Assembly (NCBI GenBank): GCA_964444465.1
Contig: CAYUGZ010000018.1
Span: forward strand, 1 to 14,279
DNA: 14,279 nt
Source of the DNA: JACPNE01 sp964444465
GTDB lineage: Archaea; Nanobdellota; Nanobdellia; SCGC-AAA011-G17; JACPNG01
Direction: 5' to 3'
Part shown: one piece after another, positions 7,268 to 13,543 of the stretch
How positions within the stretch are numbered: the stretch's first letter is position 1
Layout of the letters: every line of letters starts with the position of its first letter
The notes under the pieces: model-generated
What the model was told of the DNA's origin: nothing
Databases searched by the model: none
Seen by the model: only the letters and a program-made list of their open reading frames with translations
Made by a program: the position numbers and the translations under genes

Positions 7268-7714
7268 ATGGCTCAAGAACAAGATCTTTCGTATGTAATG
7301 AGTGATTTAAATTCTAGAGTAAGAATTCTTGAGAGTAGATACAATTTACTTGGAGAAAGACTACTTGTAATAAATAAAAATATGATAGAAGAATATAAAA
7401 AATTATTAAATAATATAAAAACTGTTGATAAAGAATTAATAGAATTTAAAAATGATATCTTTACAGTTAGAGAAACAATGAAAAAGATTTTAGATGAGAT
7501 AGGGACTTTTGCTAAAAAAGAAAACATTAAAGTACTTGAAAAATACATAGATATGTGGAATCCACTACAATTTATTAGAGAAGAAGATGTAGAAAGGATT
7601 GTTAATCAAAAATTAAATAAATTTATTACAAAAGAAGAAATAGAAAAACTAACTAAAGGTCTTACAACAAAAAGTGAAGTTGCAAGATTGATAAGGGGTG
7701 AAAGATTTGGATGA
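7268..7714 (+). CDS. Coiled-coil cytoplasmic protein, 148 aa, possible ArlC/D-like accessory
   Basis: The protein is highly charged, has no membrane helix or signal, and is mostly helical. Heptad-like spacing runs over about residues 8-88 (SDLNSRVRILESRYNLL onward). A short conserved-looking motif MWNPLQF (94-100) follows, then two or three short helices (REEDVERIVNQKL..., KEEIEKLTKGLTTKSEVARLI). It is transcribed divergently from the secretion ATPase and overlaps the next coiled-coil gene by 8 bases. Archaellum loci encode cytoplasmic coiled-coil proteins (ArlC/D/E) that dock on the motor. By position and architecture this could be an analogue, but I see no decisive sequence signature. Confidence 0.78.
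   Translation: MAQEQDLSYVMSDLNSRVRILESRYNLLGERLLVINKNMIEEYKKLLNNIKTVDKELIEFKNDIFTVRETMKKILDEIGTFAKKENIKVLEKYIDMWNPLQFIREEDVERIVNQKLNKFITKEEIEKLTKGLTTKSEVARLIRGERFG
7695..7701 (+). promoter_or_regulatory. GGGGTGA ribosome binding site supporting the TTG start at 7707
   Basis: GGGGTGA lies five bases before TTG 7707, inside the last codons of the 148-aa gene. The same spacing and an equivalent GGTGA core occur before TTG 1719. Confidence 0.6.
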
Positions 7715-8354
7715 GATCCCAACTAAAGAAGCAATAGGTATGAACAAAAAAGGAATGAAAAAAGAAGAGATTAACAAACATCTAGAAGGTAAAGGTTATA
7801 ATCCAAAACAAATAAATGATGCATTTAATCAAATGGATATTAAAAGTAGTGTAGCTGGAGAGTATCCAACTAAAGATGTTTCTCATCCTGGAATGGAGCC
7901 TTCAGTATTAGATTTAGAACAAGAAGCACCTTCCCCTACCCAAGAACAAGCTCCATCAGAACCTCAAGAATTTGCACAACAACCACAAGCTCCATCCCCA
8001 CAAATGTCTCAAACATCACCTTCTCAAGATTATGCTGCTGACACTGAAGAATTGATAGAGGCAGTTATAGAAGAAAAATGGCAAGAGTTTATGAGTAGAT
8101 TAGGAGATATGGAATCTTGGAAAATAAGAACAGATGATGATATTACATCCATAAAACAAGAAATATTAAGATTAGGAAAAAGATTTGATAATCTACAAAA
8201 TTCAATTGTACAAAAAGTTGGAGAGTATAGCAAGAATATAATGGATATTAATACAGAAATTAAAGCATTAGAAAAAGTCTTCCAAAATATAATTAATCCT
8301 TTAACAAATAATATTAGAGAACTAGATAGGATTACTAAAGACTTAAAGAAATAA
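7707..8354 (+). CDS. Coiled-coil protein with N-terminal helix pair and Pro/Gln-rich linker, 215 aa
   Basis: Three parts are visible. Residues about 1-45 form a small helical module (KKEEINKHLEGKGYNPKQI) resembling UBA-like helix pairs. Residues about 48-108 are a low-complexity Pro/Gln/Ser linker (many APS, PSP and QQP). The rest is a charged helical and coiled-coil domain beginning EEKWQEF and containing KALEKVF near residue 187. There is no membrane segment. I chose TTG 7707 because GGGGTGA lies five bases upstream. The in-frame GTG 7698 would overlap that site and add three residues. It overlaps the 148-aa gene by 8 bases and ends one base before the convergent gene's stop. A flexible cytoplasmic scaffold or adaptor for the ATPase is a reasonable guess, not shown. 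Confidence 0.76.
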   Translation: MDEIPTKEAIGMNKKGMKKEEINKHLEGKGYNPKQINDAFNQMDIKSSVAGEYPTKDVSHPGMEPSVLDLEQEAPSPTQEQAPSEPQEFAQQPQAPSPQMSQTSPSQDYAADTEELIEAVIEEKWQEFMSRLGDMESWKIRTDDDITSIKQEILRLGKRFDNLQNSIVQKVGEYSKNIMDINTEIKALEKVFQNIINPLTNNIRELDRITKDLKK

Positions 8355-8355
8355 A

Positions 8356-8889
8356 TTAATTTTTTGCAGCAATTAATCTAACTGCTTGTGATGCTATTAT
8401 CATTATAAAAATCATTCCTATCATTCTAGGATGAAATAATATTCTTCCTATATCAAATGTAATTCCTTCTTTGGCTGTTTCTTCAGTCCCATATAATCCT
8501 TGTACAACTGGACCATAAACTTGAGACATAGCAAATCCTAAAATTCCAATAATTACAATTATGGATATAGTCCAAACAACCCAATTTTCTGAAAAAAGCC
8601 AAACAATGGATTTTTCTTCTACACCAACCATCATAAAGATTAAAACTAGTAGAATGATGAATACAAACAAGAATACAAACCAAGGGGTAGCTATATTTAA
8701 TATATCTTTAACTCCAGGAGTTAACATAAATAACATAGACATAGAAAGCGCAACAACAGTGTGGATGTTAGAACTTTTACCAAATAAAGGAACTCTATCT
8801 AATATAGCATATAAAACTCCAAATACAAATAAAAAAGTAAATACTGGTTTGAAGAATAACAATAAATTAGTATCTAATACAGTTGCCAT
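8356..8889 (-). CDS. Tandem-paralogue membrane protein C (third of three), 177 aa
   Basis: About four to five hydrophobic helices are visible at residues 13-31, 43-57, 68-90, 103-122 and 153-174. The first helix block (FLFVFGVLYAILDRVPLFGK) aligns with PFLLVFTLAFAVLDKSKILGK and its equivalent in the two genes upstream, so the three are paralogues. This copy is the most divergent: it lacks the 'FD-[I/V]-[L/I]-LP' lead-in and ends with a hydrophobic helix (IFIMIIASQAVRLIAAKN). Its ATG overlaps the TAA of the preceding gene (TAATG), and GAGGT at 8898-8902 serves as a ribosome binding site eight bases upstream. The family is unknown to me, and no catalytic motif is visible. Confidence 0.74.
   Translation of the reverse strand: MATVLDTNLLLFFKPVFTFLFVFGVLYAILDRVPLFGKSSNIHTVVALSMSMLFMLTPGVKDILNIATPWFVFLFVFIILLVLIFMMVGVEEKSIVWLFSENWVVWTISIIVIIGILGFAMSQVYGPVVQGLYGTEETAKEGITFDIGRILFHPRMIGMIFIMIIASQAVRLIAAKN
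8359..8365 (+). terminator. Possible T-tract terminator after the coiled-coil operon
   Basis: A T-rich run (ATTTTTT) lies five bases after TAA 8354, as in intrinsic archaeal termination at T-tracts. It lies within the end of the convergent gene, so the two mRNAs must overlap. Weak evidence in such AT-rich DNA. Confidence 0.3.
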
Positions 8890-9434
8890 TATTTGCTACC
8901 TCTAAGTTCATTTGATAATTTTTCTAAGTATCCATCTCCTTTTTCCTTTGTTTCTCTAGTTACTAAAAAAATTATAATAACGAAGACCCCAACAAACAAT
9001 ATAACACCTTTTGTTTGATCATCTATATTTTTCAAAAAATCAGGTGCAGGATCTCCAAGTGAGTCTGAAGTTAATGATATTATAATAAAAATTAATGAAA
9101 CAAAAAAAGCTAGTCCCATAATATTTCCAGTCCAACCTGAATGTTCTTTTCCAACAAATATTCCCACTAATAATAAAAACATTAAAATTATAATCATAAA
9201 TATCGAAACATTTGGTAAAAATCTGTTGACTAATCCAACTAACTCTTGGTTTCTTATAAATAATAAAGCTATAACAAAAGAAACAACAACATTTAGTTGT
9301 TTCATTTTCCCTAAAATTTTAGATTTGTCTAAAACAGCAAAAGCTAATGTAAATACTAATAAAAAAGGCAGTAATATATCAAATGCTCCTATTTCTTCCC
9401 CTAATGATAAAACGTCTCTGAAATCAACTGCCAT
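8889..9434 (-). CDS. Tandem-paralogue membrane protein B (second of three), 181 aa
   Basis: Four to five hydrophobic helices lie at about residues 19-36, 48-61, 77-96, 104-121 and 142-159, followed by a charged cytoplasmic-looking tail (RETKEKGDGYLEKLSNELRGSK). The N-terminal signature is FDILLPFLLVFTLAFAVLD, then KSKILGK, N-V-V-V-S-F-V-I-A-L, and LPN at the third helix. All of these match copy A position by position. Both junctions are TAATG overlaps. The ATG 9434 has GAGGAG (9446-9451) 11 bases upstream. No enzymatic residues stand out, so a structural or channel-like membrane role is the most that can be suggested. Confidence 0.76.
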   Translation of the reverse strand: MAVDFRDVLSLGEEIGAFDILLPFLLVFTLAFAVLDKSKILGKMKQLNVVVSFVIALLFIRNQELVGLVNRFLPNVSIFMIIILMFLLLVGIFVGKEHSGWTGNIMGLAFFVSLIFIIISLTSDSLGDPAPDFLKNIDDQTKGVILFVGVFVIIIFLVTRETKEKGDGYLEKLSNELRGSK

Positions 9435-9985
9435 TATGAAGTACTCTCCTCTTTTGGTGTTCTAACAATATATAATATTATTCCTATAACTATTGCTAAA
9501 AATATTAATGAAACTATAAATGTTTCGTCCCAATTAGCTGTAACGTAATCTAGTATTGGAAATAACCAACCAATTGAATTTAGAAAAACTGCTAACACTG
9601 AAGTAAATAAAGTTAGAGTAAGAAATATTTTCCAATTTTTATTATTATCATCAAAATTAAAGGGTTCATCCCCTTTAGATAAAGAACCTGCTAGCATCAT
9701 AAAACTAACAACTATAACCAAAATTAAAGCTACTTGAGGCAAAGCTTCTCTTAGTGATTGTACTATCTCTTTTGTTACAACAACAAATAAGGCTATAACA
9801 AATGCAACCATAGAATTGATACTAGACCTTGAAGCCATTGTATCGCCTATCTTTTCTTTTCCAAATATAGCTGATTTTTCTAAAATAGCAAAAACTATAG
9901 TAAAAACAAGTAGAAAGGGAAGTATAACATCGAAAAATCCAAAACTTTCTAAAAAGTCTAATGCATTTTCTAAAGGCGTAGCCAT
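9434..9985 (-). CDS. Tandem-paralogue membrane protein A (first of three), 183 aa
   Basis: This is the first gene of a three-gene operon of related membrane proteins. The helices are at about residues 18-36, 56-71, 83-101, 118-137 and 154-174, and the polar tail is short (RTPKEESTS). The shared signature is FFDVILPFLLVFTIVFAIL, then EKSAIFGK. Relative to copy B it has a ~10-residue insertion after FGK (EKIGDTMASR) and an acidic loop (KGDEPFNFDDNNK) around 104-116. A TATA-like box sits about 26 bases before ATG 9985, with no ribosome binding site. I do not recognise the family. The operon abuts the coiled-coil genes convergently and is close to the secretion ATPase, which hints at but does not prove a shared apparatus. 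Confidence 0.76.
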   Translation of the reverse strand: MATPLENALDFLESFGFFDVILPFLLVFTIVFAILEKSAIFGKEKIGDTMASRSSINSMVAFVIALFVVVTKEIVQSLREALPQVALILVIVVSFMMLAGSLSKGDEPFNFDDNNKNWKIFLTLTLFTSVLAVFLNSIGWLFPILDYVTANWDETFIVSLIFLAIVIGIILYIVRTPKEESTS

Positions 9986-10006
9986 CTAATACTCAAGAAT
10001 AAATAC

Positions 10007-10018
10007 TATAAAAATTTA
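10007..10018 (-). promoter_or_regulatory. TATA-like box for the three-paralogue operon
   Basis: TAAATTTTTATA on the minus strand includes TTTTTATA centred about 26 bases before ATG 9985, consistent with a leaderless start. It overlaps the stop codon of the PRC-barrel gene. Confidence 0.48.
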
Positions 10019-10252
10019 TTCTTTCTCTTCTTTATCCTCATATGATGGAATTGCTGATTTACTGATTATGACTATGTCTCCAATTGCCTTAACAAACTGA
10101 TGTGGCACTATTACACCTTTAGCTCCACCTAAAACCCTTGTTAAAAATGAATTTTTTGTAGCTCTAATTCTCCATCCAGAAATTTTATTCATTGTTAATA
10201 TACTCTCTTCTACCTCACCAAAATAGTCTCCAGAGTCAGTATATACCTTCAT
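10016..10252 (-). CDS. PRC-barrel domain protein, possible CdpB-like, 5' end possibly frameshifted
   Basis: The 78-aa product (MKVYTDSGDYFGEVEES...) has the PRC-barrel pattern: VYTDSGDYFGEVEE as the first strands, VIVPHQFVKAIGDIVII as the last, then an acidic tail (YEDKEEKE). Archaeal single PRC-barrel proteins include CdpB, an FtsZ-ring linked cell-division factor, so that role is possible. The start is suspicious. ATG 10252 has no ribosome binding site, while a strong GGAGG plus ATG at 10287 opens MLKIKQI in another frame. Joining that to the upstream in-frame residues SDAYD by one extra base would give a typical full-length N-terminus (MLKIKQI-SDAYD-MKVYTDSG). As written, the short frame ends TGA overlapping ATG 10252 (ATGA), so coupled reinitiation is the alternative. 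Confidence 0.78.
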   Translation of the reverse strand: MKVYTDSGDYFGEVEESILTMNKISGWRIRATKNSFLTRVLGGAKGVIVPHQFVKAIGDIVIISKSAIPSYEDKEEKE

Positions 10253-10287
10253 ATCATATGCATCGCTATTTGTTTTATCTTTAACAT
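10249..10287 (-). other. 12-codon upstream reading frame, or displaced 5' end of the PRC-barrel gene
   Basis: ATG 10287 follows the best ribosome binding site in the window (GGAGG, 10293-10297, spacing five) and encodes MLKIKQIAMHMI before TGA 10249. The TGA overlaps ATG 10252 of the PRC-barrel gene as ATGA. The first seven residues look like a natural PRC-barrel start, and the correct continuation appears in the other frame after ATAGC near 10265-10269. It is therefore either a 1-base deletion (real or an assembly error) or a coupling leader. Confidence 0.55.
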
Positions 10288-10292
10288 GGTTT

Positions 10293-10297
10293 CCTCC
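10293..10297 (-). promoter_or_regulatory. GGAGG ribosome binding site before ATG 10287
   Basis: GGAGG within TGAGGAGG lies five bases upstream of ATG 10287. It argues that the native start of the PRC-barrel protein is 10287, not 10252. Confidence 0.65.
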
Positions 10298-10313
10298 TCA
10301 TATTTAGAAAATG

Positions 10314-10322
10314 TTTTAAGTA
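10314..10322 (+). promoter_or_regulatory. TATA-like box (TTTTAAGTA) for the TraB gene
   Basis: The box is centred about 25 bases before ATG 10343, predicting a leaderless mRNA. It overlaps the opposing PRC-barrel TATA box by two bases, so the two divergent promoters may compete. Confidence 0.4.
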
Positions 10323-10330
10323 TTTAAAAA
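10321..10330 (-). promoter_or_regulatory. TATA box (TTTTTAAATA) for the PRC-barrel gene
   Basis: The box is centred near 10325, which predicts transcription start near 10299, just upstream of GGAGG. That gives a ~12-base leader carrying the ribosome binding site and agrees with ATG 10287 being the intended start. Confidence 0.5.
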
Positions 10331-10342
10331 TTTATCTTCAAA

Positions 10343-11005
10343 ATGGAAACATACAAAAACCTCATTATAATAGGTACTTCTCACATTTCTATTGAAAGTG
10401 TGAGGGAAGTAGAGTCAGTTATACTAAAAAACAAACCAGAAATAGTAGCAATAGAGTTAGATAGAGTAAGATTTAATTCTTTAATGTCTAAAGATAGAAA
10501 GATAAGTATTAGAGACATAACAAAAATAGGGTTTAAAGGCTATTTATTCAATATTATTGGAGCTTGGATAGAAAAACAACTTGGAAAAATTGTTAATGTA
10601 AAACCTGGATCTGAAATGCTTAAAGCAATAGAGATAGGGAAAAAAGTTGATTCAAAAATTGCATTAATAGACCAAGATATTAGAATAACACTTAAAAGAT
10701 TATCAAAAGAATTAACTTGGAAAGAAAAATTCACATTTGTAAAAGATTTAGTTAAAGGGTTAGTTTCTAGGAAAAAAATAAAAATAGATTTAACTAAAGT
10801 TCCAAGTAAAAAATTGATAAAAAGTTTAATTGAAAAATTAAAAAAAGATTACCCAAATTTACATAAAGTGTTAATAGAAGAAAGAAACATTATACTTGCA
10901 AAAAACTTAAATAAACTATTATCAACTAATAAAACAATAGTTGCTGTTATTGGTGCAGGTCATACAGAAGAGGTATTAGATCTTATAAAAAATGAAAATA
11001 AATAA
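10343..11005 (+). CDS. TraB-family domain protein, soluble form
   Basis: This has TraB/PrgY-type signatures: GTSHIS at residues 11-16, AIELD..R at 36-43, LIDQDI at 108-113, EERNIILAKNL at 179-189 and GAGH at 204-207. TraB proteins were first known from inhibition of pheromone signalling in enterococci; the fold is related to Tiki/GumN-type metal hydrolases, but the archaeal role is unknown. At 220 aa it lacks the C-terminal membrane domain of typical TraB proteins (about 390 aa) and I see no membrane helix, so it should be cytoplasmic. The next gene, an integral membrane protease-like protein, starts 14 bases before this one ends, so the pair is probably co-expressed. A leaderless start at the ATG is supported by the TATA-like box about 25 bases upstream. 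The family call is good; substrate and function are unknown. Confidence 0.85.
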   Translation: METYKNLIIIGTSHISIESVREVESVILKNKPEIVAIELDRVRFNSLMSKDRKISIRDITKIGFKGYLFNIIGAWIEKQLGKIVNVKPGSEMLKAIEIGKKVDSKIALIDQDIRITLKRLSKELTWKEKFTFVKDLVKGLVSRKKIKIDLTKVPSKKLIKSLIEKLKKDYPNLHKVLIEERNIILAKNLNKLLSTNKTIVAVIGAGHTEEVLDLIKNENK

Positions 11006-11732
11006 GATAGAATTAAAACATTTTATTATAACTATATTCTTTGTAACTTTTGCATTAGCGTTTGATGATAAAAATCCCTCCTTTGTATTAACCTCTTGGT
11101 TATCTAACTTCATAAAGATAGGTGTGTTTGTAACTATAACAGTTTTTGTCCATTATCTTGGGCATAAGTTAGCTGCTAGAAGATATCAAACAGAGATAGA
11201 ACATAGAATAATGACAATGTCTACTTTCTATCTTTCTAACTTTTTTTCAATTAAAACAAAACCAAAGCCCATAGGAATAATTTTATCTTTATTTATTTCA
11301 TTTGTATCTTTAGGTAAATTATTTTACATAGCTGTTGAATCCTTTGTTGTTAAACCATCTAAAAACAAAAGAGTTGGTTTTAGATATACAAATTTAACAA
11401 ATTATGAAACAGCAGTGATAGCTGCTTCTGGTCCATTAGCAAATCTTATCTTTGCTTTAATAATCAAATTATTTGGAGTCTCATCCTTAGACAATCTAGT
11501 TTTTATAAATTTAGTTTATGGATTATATCATTTAATTCCATTTTCCACATTAGACGGATGTAAATTGTTCTTTAGTTCATTTATATTGTATATATTTACT
11601 TTATTTTTATTATTAGGAACAACATTATTAATTTCTTTCTTTTCTGTAACTGCCACCATAATCTTAGTTTTATTTATTGCCTCAGTATTTACAATAATTT
11701 TCTTCTTTGCTATGTTTGGGCATCATCTATAA
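10992..11732 (+). CDS. M50/S2P-like membrane protein, catalytic Glu replaced (pseudoprotease?)
   Basis: This polytopic protein (246 aa) has helices near residues 8-22, 38-57, 95-117, 137-161, 168-185 and 196-240. It keeps several site-2 protease landmarks: a zinc-type motif HYLGHKLAARRY (54-65), SGPLANL (146-152) and NLVYGLYHLIPFSTLDG (173-189) with the Asp of the LDG motif at 188. In active S2P enzymes the first motif is HExxH, and here the catalytic Glu is Tyr (CAT TAT CTT GGG CAT). Both His and the LDG Asp remain, so zinc could still bind but water activation is doubtful. The gene overlaps the TraB gene by 14 bases and its end overlaps the convergent small membrane gene by 6. Intramembrane proteolysis is the family role. 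Here a regulatory or binding role is inferred. Confidence 0.8.
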   Translation: MKINKIELKHFIITIFFVTFALAFDDKNPSFVLTSWLSNFIKIGVFVTITVFVHYLGHKLAARRYQTEIEHRIMTMSTFYLSNFFSIKTKPKPIGIILSLFISFVSLGKLFYIAVESFVVKPSKNKRVGFRYTNLTNYETAVIAASGPLANLIFALIIKLFGVSSLDNLVFINLVYGLYHLIPFSTLDGCKLFFSSFILYIFTLFLLLGTTLLISFFSVTATIILVLFIASVFTIIFFFAMFGHHL

Positions 11733-11996
11733 AAAACTAAAAAATGCTTTCTGTAAAAGCCAAAAAGCTGCTATCCATGTTAATGTGTTTACTATTCCAT
11801 AAATTGCTAAGATAATCAAAATTCCAGAAACTATATCTAATAAACTTGTTATTGATTTAATAAAAATGACTCCTTTTGTTATTAAATAAATCCCAAATAT
11901 CCAATTAGTATTTCCACCTATAGCTATATTAAAACTAAATAGTATTAATAAGATTCCTGCAACAAAGTCCATTATAGCGAAAAGATAGATCAACAT
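11727..11996 (-). CDS. Small membrane protein with about four helices, 89 aa
   Basis: The protein is almost entirely hydrophobic. Helices lie at about residues 3-24 (ending near FNIAIGG), 31-46, 53-70 and 71-86, with 'DFVAGILLIL' and 'DIVSGILIIL' forming an internal repeat, so it may be a duplicated two-helix hairpin. It ends with LLQKAFFSFL and overlaps the end of the M50-like gene by 6 bases on the opposite strand. ATG 11996 is about 25 bases from a palindromic TATA box shared with the helicase gene, supporting a leaderless start. The family is not recognised. Confidence 0.66.
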   Translation of the reverse strand: MLIYLFAIMDFVAGILLILFSFNIAIGGNTNWIFGIYLITKGVIFIKSITSLLDIVSGILIILAIYGIVNTLTWIAAFWLLQKAFFSFL

Positions 11997-12016
11997 TCTG
12001 GATACTCTTTGATTAA

Positions 12017-12024
12017 TTATATAA
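12017..12024. promoter_or_regulatory. Palindromic TATA box (TTATATAA) shared by divergent genes
   Basis: TTATATAA is a perfect 8-base palindrome centred at 12020.5. It is 24.5 bases from ATG 11996 on the minus strand and 26.5 bases from ATG 12047 on the plus strand, which are the right distances for leaderless starts in both directions. Confidence 0.6.
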
Positions 12025-12046
12025 ACATTTGTTTTCTAAGAAGTGG

Positions 12047-13543
12047 ATGGAGATCAAAAATTTTTTACCAAGAGAATATCAAACTAGAATAAAAAATACT
12101 TGCGTAGATAATAACACATTAGTTATATTGCCTACAGGATTAGGTAAAACAAAAATAGCATTATTAACCTCTATTGAAAGATTAAAGAAATTTCCTAAAT
12201 CTAAAGTTGTATTTTTAACTCCTACAAAACCATTAGCCTCTCAAATTTATAATGAATTTATTGAAAACACAGATATAGAAAAAATAATTATGTTAACTGG
12301 AAAAAACAAACCAGATGAAAGAAAAGAATTATTTGATGATTCATCTATAATCGTTGCAACACCTCAGACAATACAAAAAGATTTAGAAAAGAATAGAATA
12401 AATTTAGAAAATGTAAGTCTTTTGTGTGTAGATGAAGCACATAGGTCTAGACAAAAATTCGCTAACACAATTGTTGCTAAAAATTTCATTGAAAATTCAA
12501 AAAATCCAAGGATAATTGCATTAACTGCTTCTCCAGGTTCAGATAAAGATAAGATAAATGAGATAGTTGAAAATTTATTCATAGATTCTTTAGAGATTAG
12601 AACAGAAGATAGTGAAGATGTAGTAAAATATCTCCAAAAAAAAGAGAATGAGTATCTAACATTAGAACTTAATGAAGAAATAAAGAAGATTCATAGTGAA
12701 ATAAAAAACCCTTATAATTTCAAATTAAAATCATTAAAAAAATTTGGAGTAACCAAACCATTAAATTTAATCTCTAAAAAAGATCTTTTAGGTTTACAGA
12801 TGAGATTTAGAGGTGAGATTAAAAGAAAGAATATATCTGCATTTAGAGGCATAGTTTTGTCATCTCAATTAATCAAGATGGATTATATTCTAGAACTTTT
12901 AGAAACACAAACATTAAATTGTGCATTGAAATTTATTGAAAAATTAAAAAAAGATCCTTCAAAATCGGCTAAATCATTAATAAATGAATCTTGGTTTTCA
13001 AAATGTGTAAAATTATTGAATGAGGCTATAGAAAAAGGGATAGACAACCCTAAAATGAAAAAAATTGTAGAGATAATTGAAGATCAATTAAAAAATAATA
13101 ATAAATCTAAAATAATTATTTTTGCTAATTTTAGAAATACTGTAGACGATATAACAAATATATTAAATAAAATTGATGGAATTAGTGCAATAAAATTAGT
13201 AGGACAAAAAGAAGGAATCTCTCAAAAAAAGCAAATAGCTACTATAAAACAATTTGAAGAAGGATTGTATAATGTTTTGATAGGAACAAGTATATCTGAA
13301 GAAGGATTGAATATTTCAGGTGGTTCAGATTTAGCAATATTTTATGATAATGTTTCAACAAGTATAAGAAGAATTCAAAGAGCTGGAAGAGTTGGAAGAA
13401 TAAAAGCTGGAAGAATAATCTTCTTAATGAATAAAGATACAAGGGATATTGCTTATTATTGGAAATCAAAAAAAGAAGAAAATAAAATGAAAAATATATT
13501 AACAAATATGAATAATAAAGAAATTCAAAGTAGTCTAAAATGA
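12047..13543 (+). CDS. Hef helicase subunit (XPF/FANCM-type SF2 helicase), separate from nuclease
   Basis: This DNA translocase or helicase of the archaeal Hef family acts at stalled or forked replication structures. Motifs, numbered from ATG 12047: Q-like REYQ (8-11), Walker A PTGLGKT (29-35), Ia TPTKPLA (58-64), TPQT (105-108), DEAH (129-132), TASPGS (160-165), IIFANFR in the second RecA fold, SEEGLNI and the motif VI arginine finger region QRAGRVGR (about 444-451). A ~150-residue insert between the two folds fits the Hef thumb-like domain. Hef is usually one ~750-aa protein. Here the helicase part ends with a polar tail and TGA overlapping the ATG of the nuclease gene. The start is set at ATG 12047 from the TATA spacing. 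TTG 12029 would add six residues (MFSKKW). Confidence 0.88.
   Translation: MEIKNFLPREYQTRIKNTCVDNNTLVILPTGLGKTKIALLTSIERLKKFPKSKVVFLTPTKPLASQIYNEFIENTDIEKIIMLTGKNKPDERKELFDDSSIIVATPQTIQKDLEKNRINLENVSLLCVDEAHRSRQKFANTIVAKNFIENSKNPRIIALTASPGSDKDKINEIVENLFIDSLEIRTEDSEDVVKYLQKKENEYLTLELNEEIKKIHSEIKNPYNFKLKSLKKFGVTKPLNLISKKDLLGLQMRFRGEIKRKNISAFRGIVLSSQLIKMDYILELLETQTLNCALKFIEKLKKDPSKSAKSLINESWFSKCVKLLNEAIEKGIDNPKMKKIVEIIEDQLKNNNKSKIIIFANFRNTVDDITNILNKIDGISAIKLVGQKEGISQKKQIATIKQFEEGLYNVLIGTSISEEGLNISGGSDLAIFYDNVSTSIRRIQRAGRVGRIKAGRIIFLMNKDTRDIAYYWKSKKEENKMKNILTNMNNKEIQSSLK

Noticed and set aside
7698..7706. GTG 7698 as the start of the second coiled-coil gene
   Set aside because: The GGGGTGA ribosome binding site overlaps this codon and is correctly placed for TTG 7707 instead.
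8483..8905. Overlapping frames on both strands within membrane paralogue C
   Set aside because: They conflict with the paralogue alignment and TAATG coupling that support the minus-strand frame.
12029..12046. TTG 12029 as the helicase start
   Set aside because: It has no ribosome binding site and lies only eight bases from the TATA-type palindrome, whose spacing fits ATG 12047.
13242..13505. Minus-strand open frame rich in Leu/Phe/Tyr inside the helicase gene
   Set aside because: It is the complement of the A-rich coding strand of helicase motif VI and its tail, and has no independent support.
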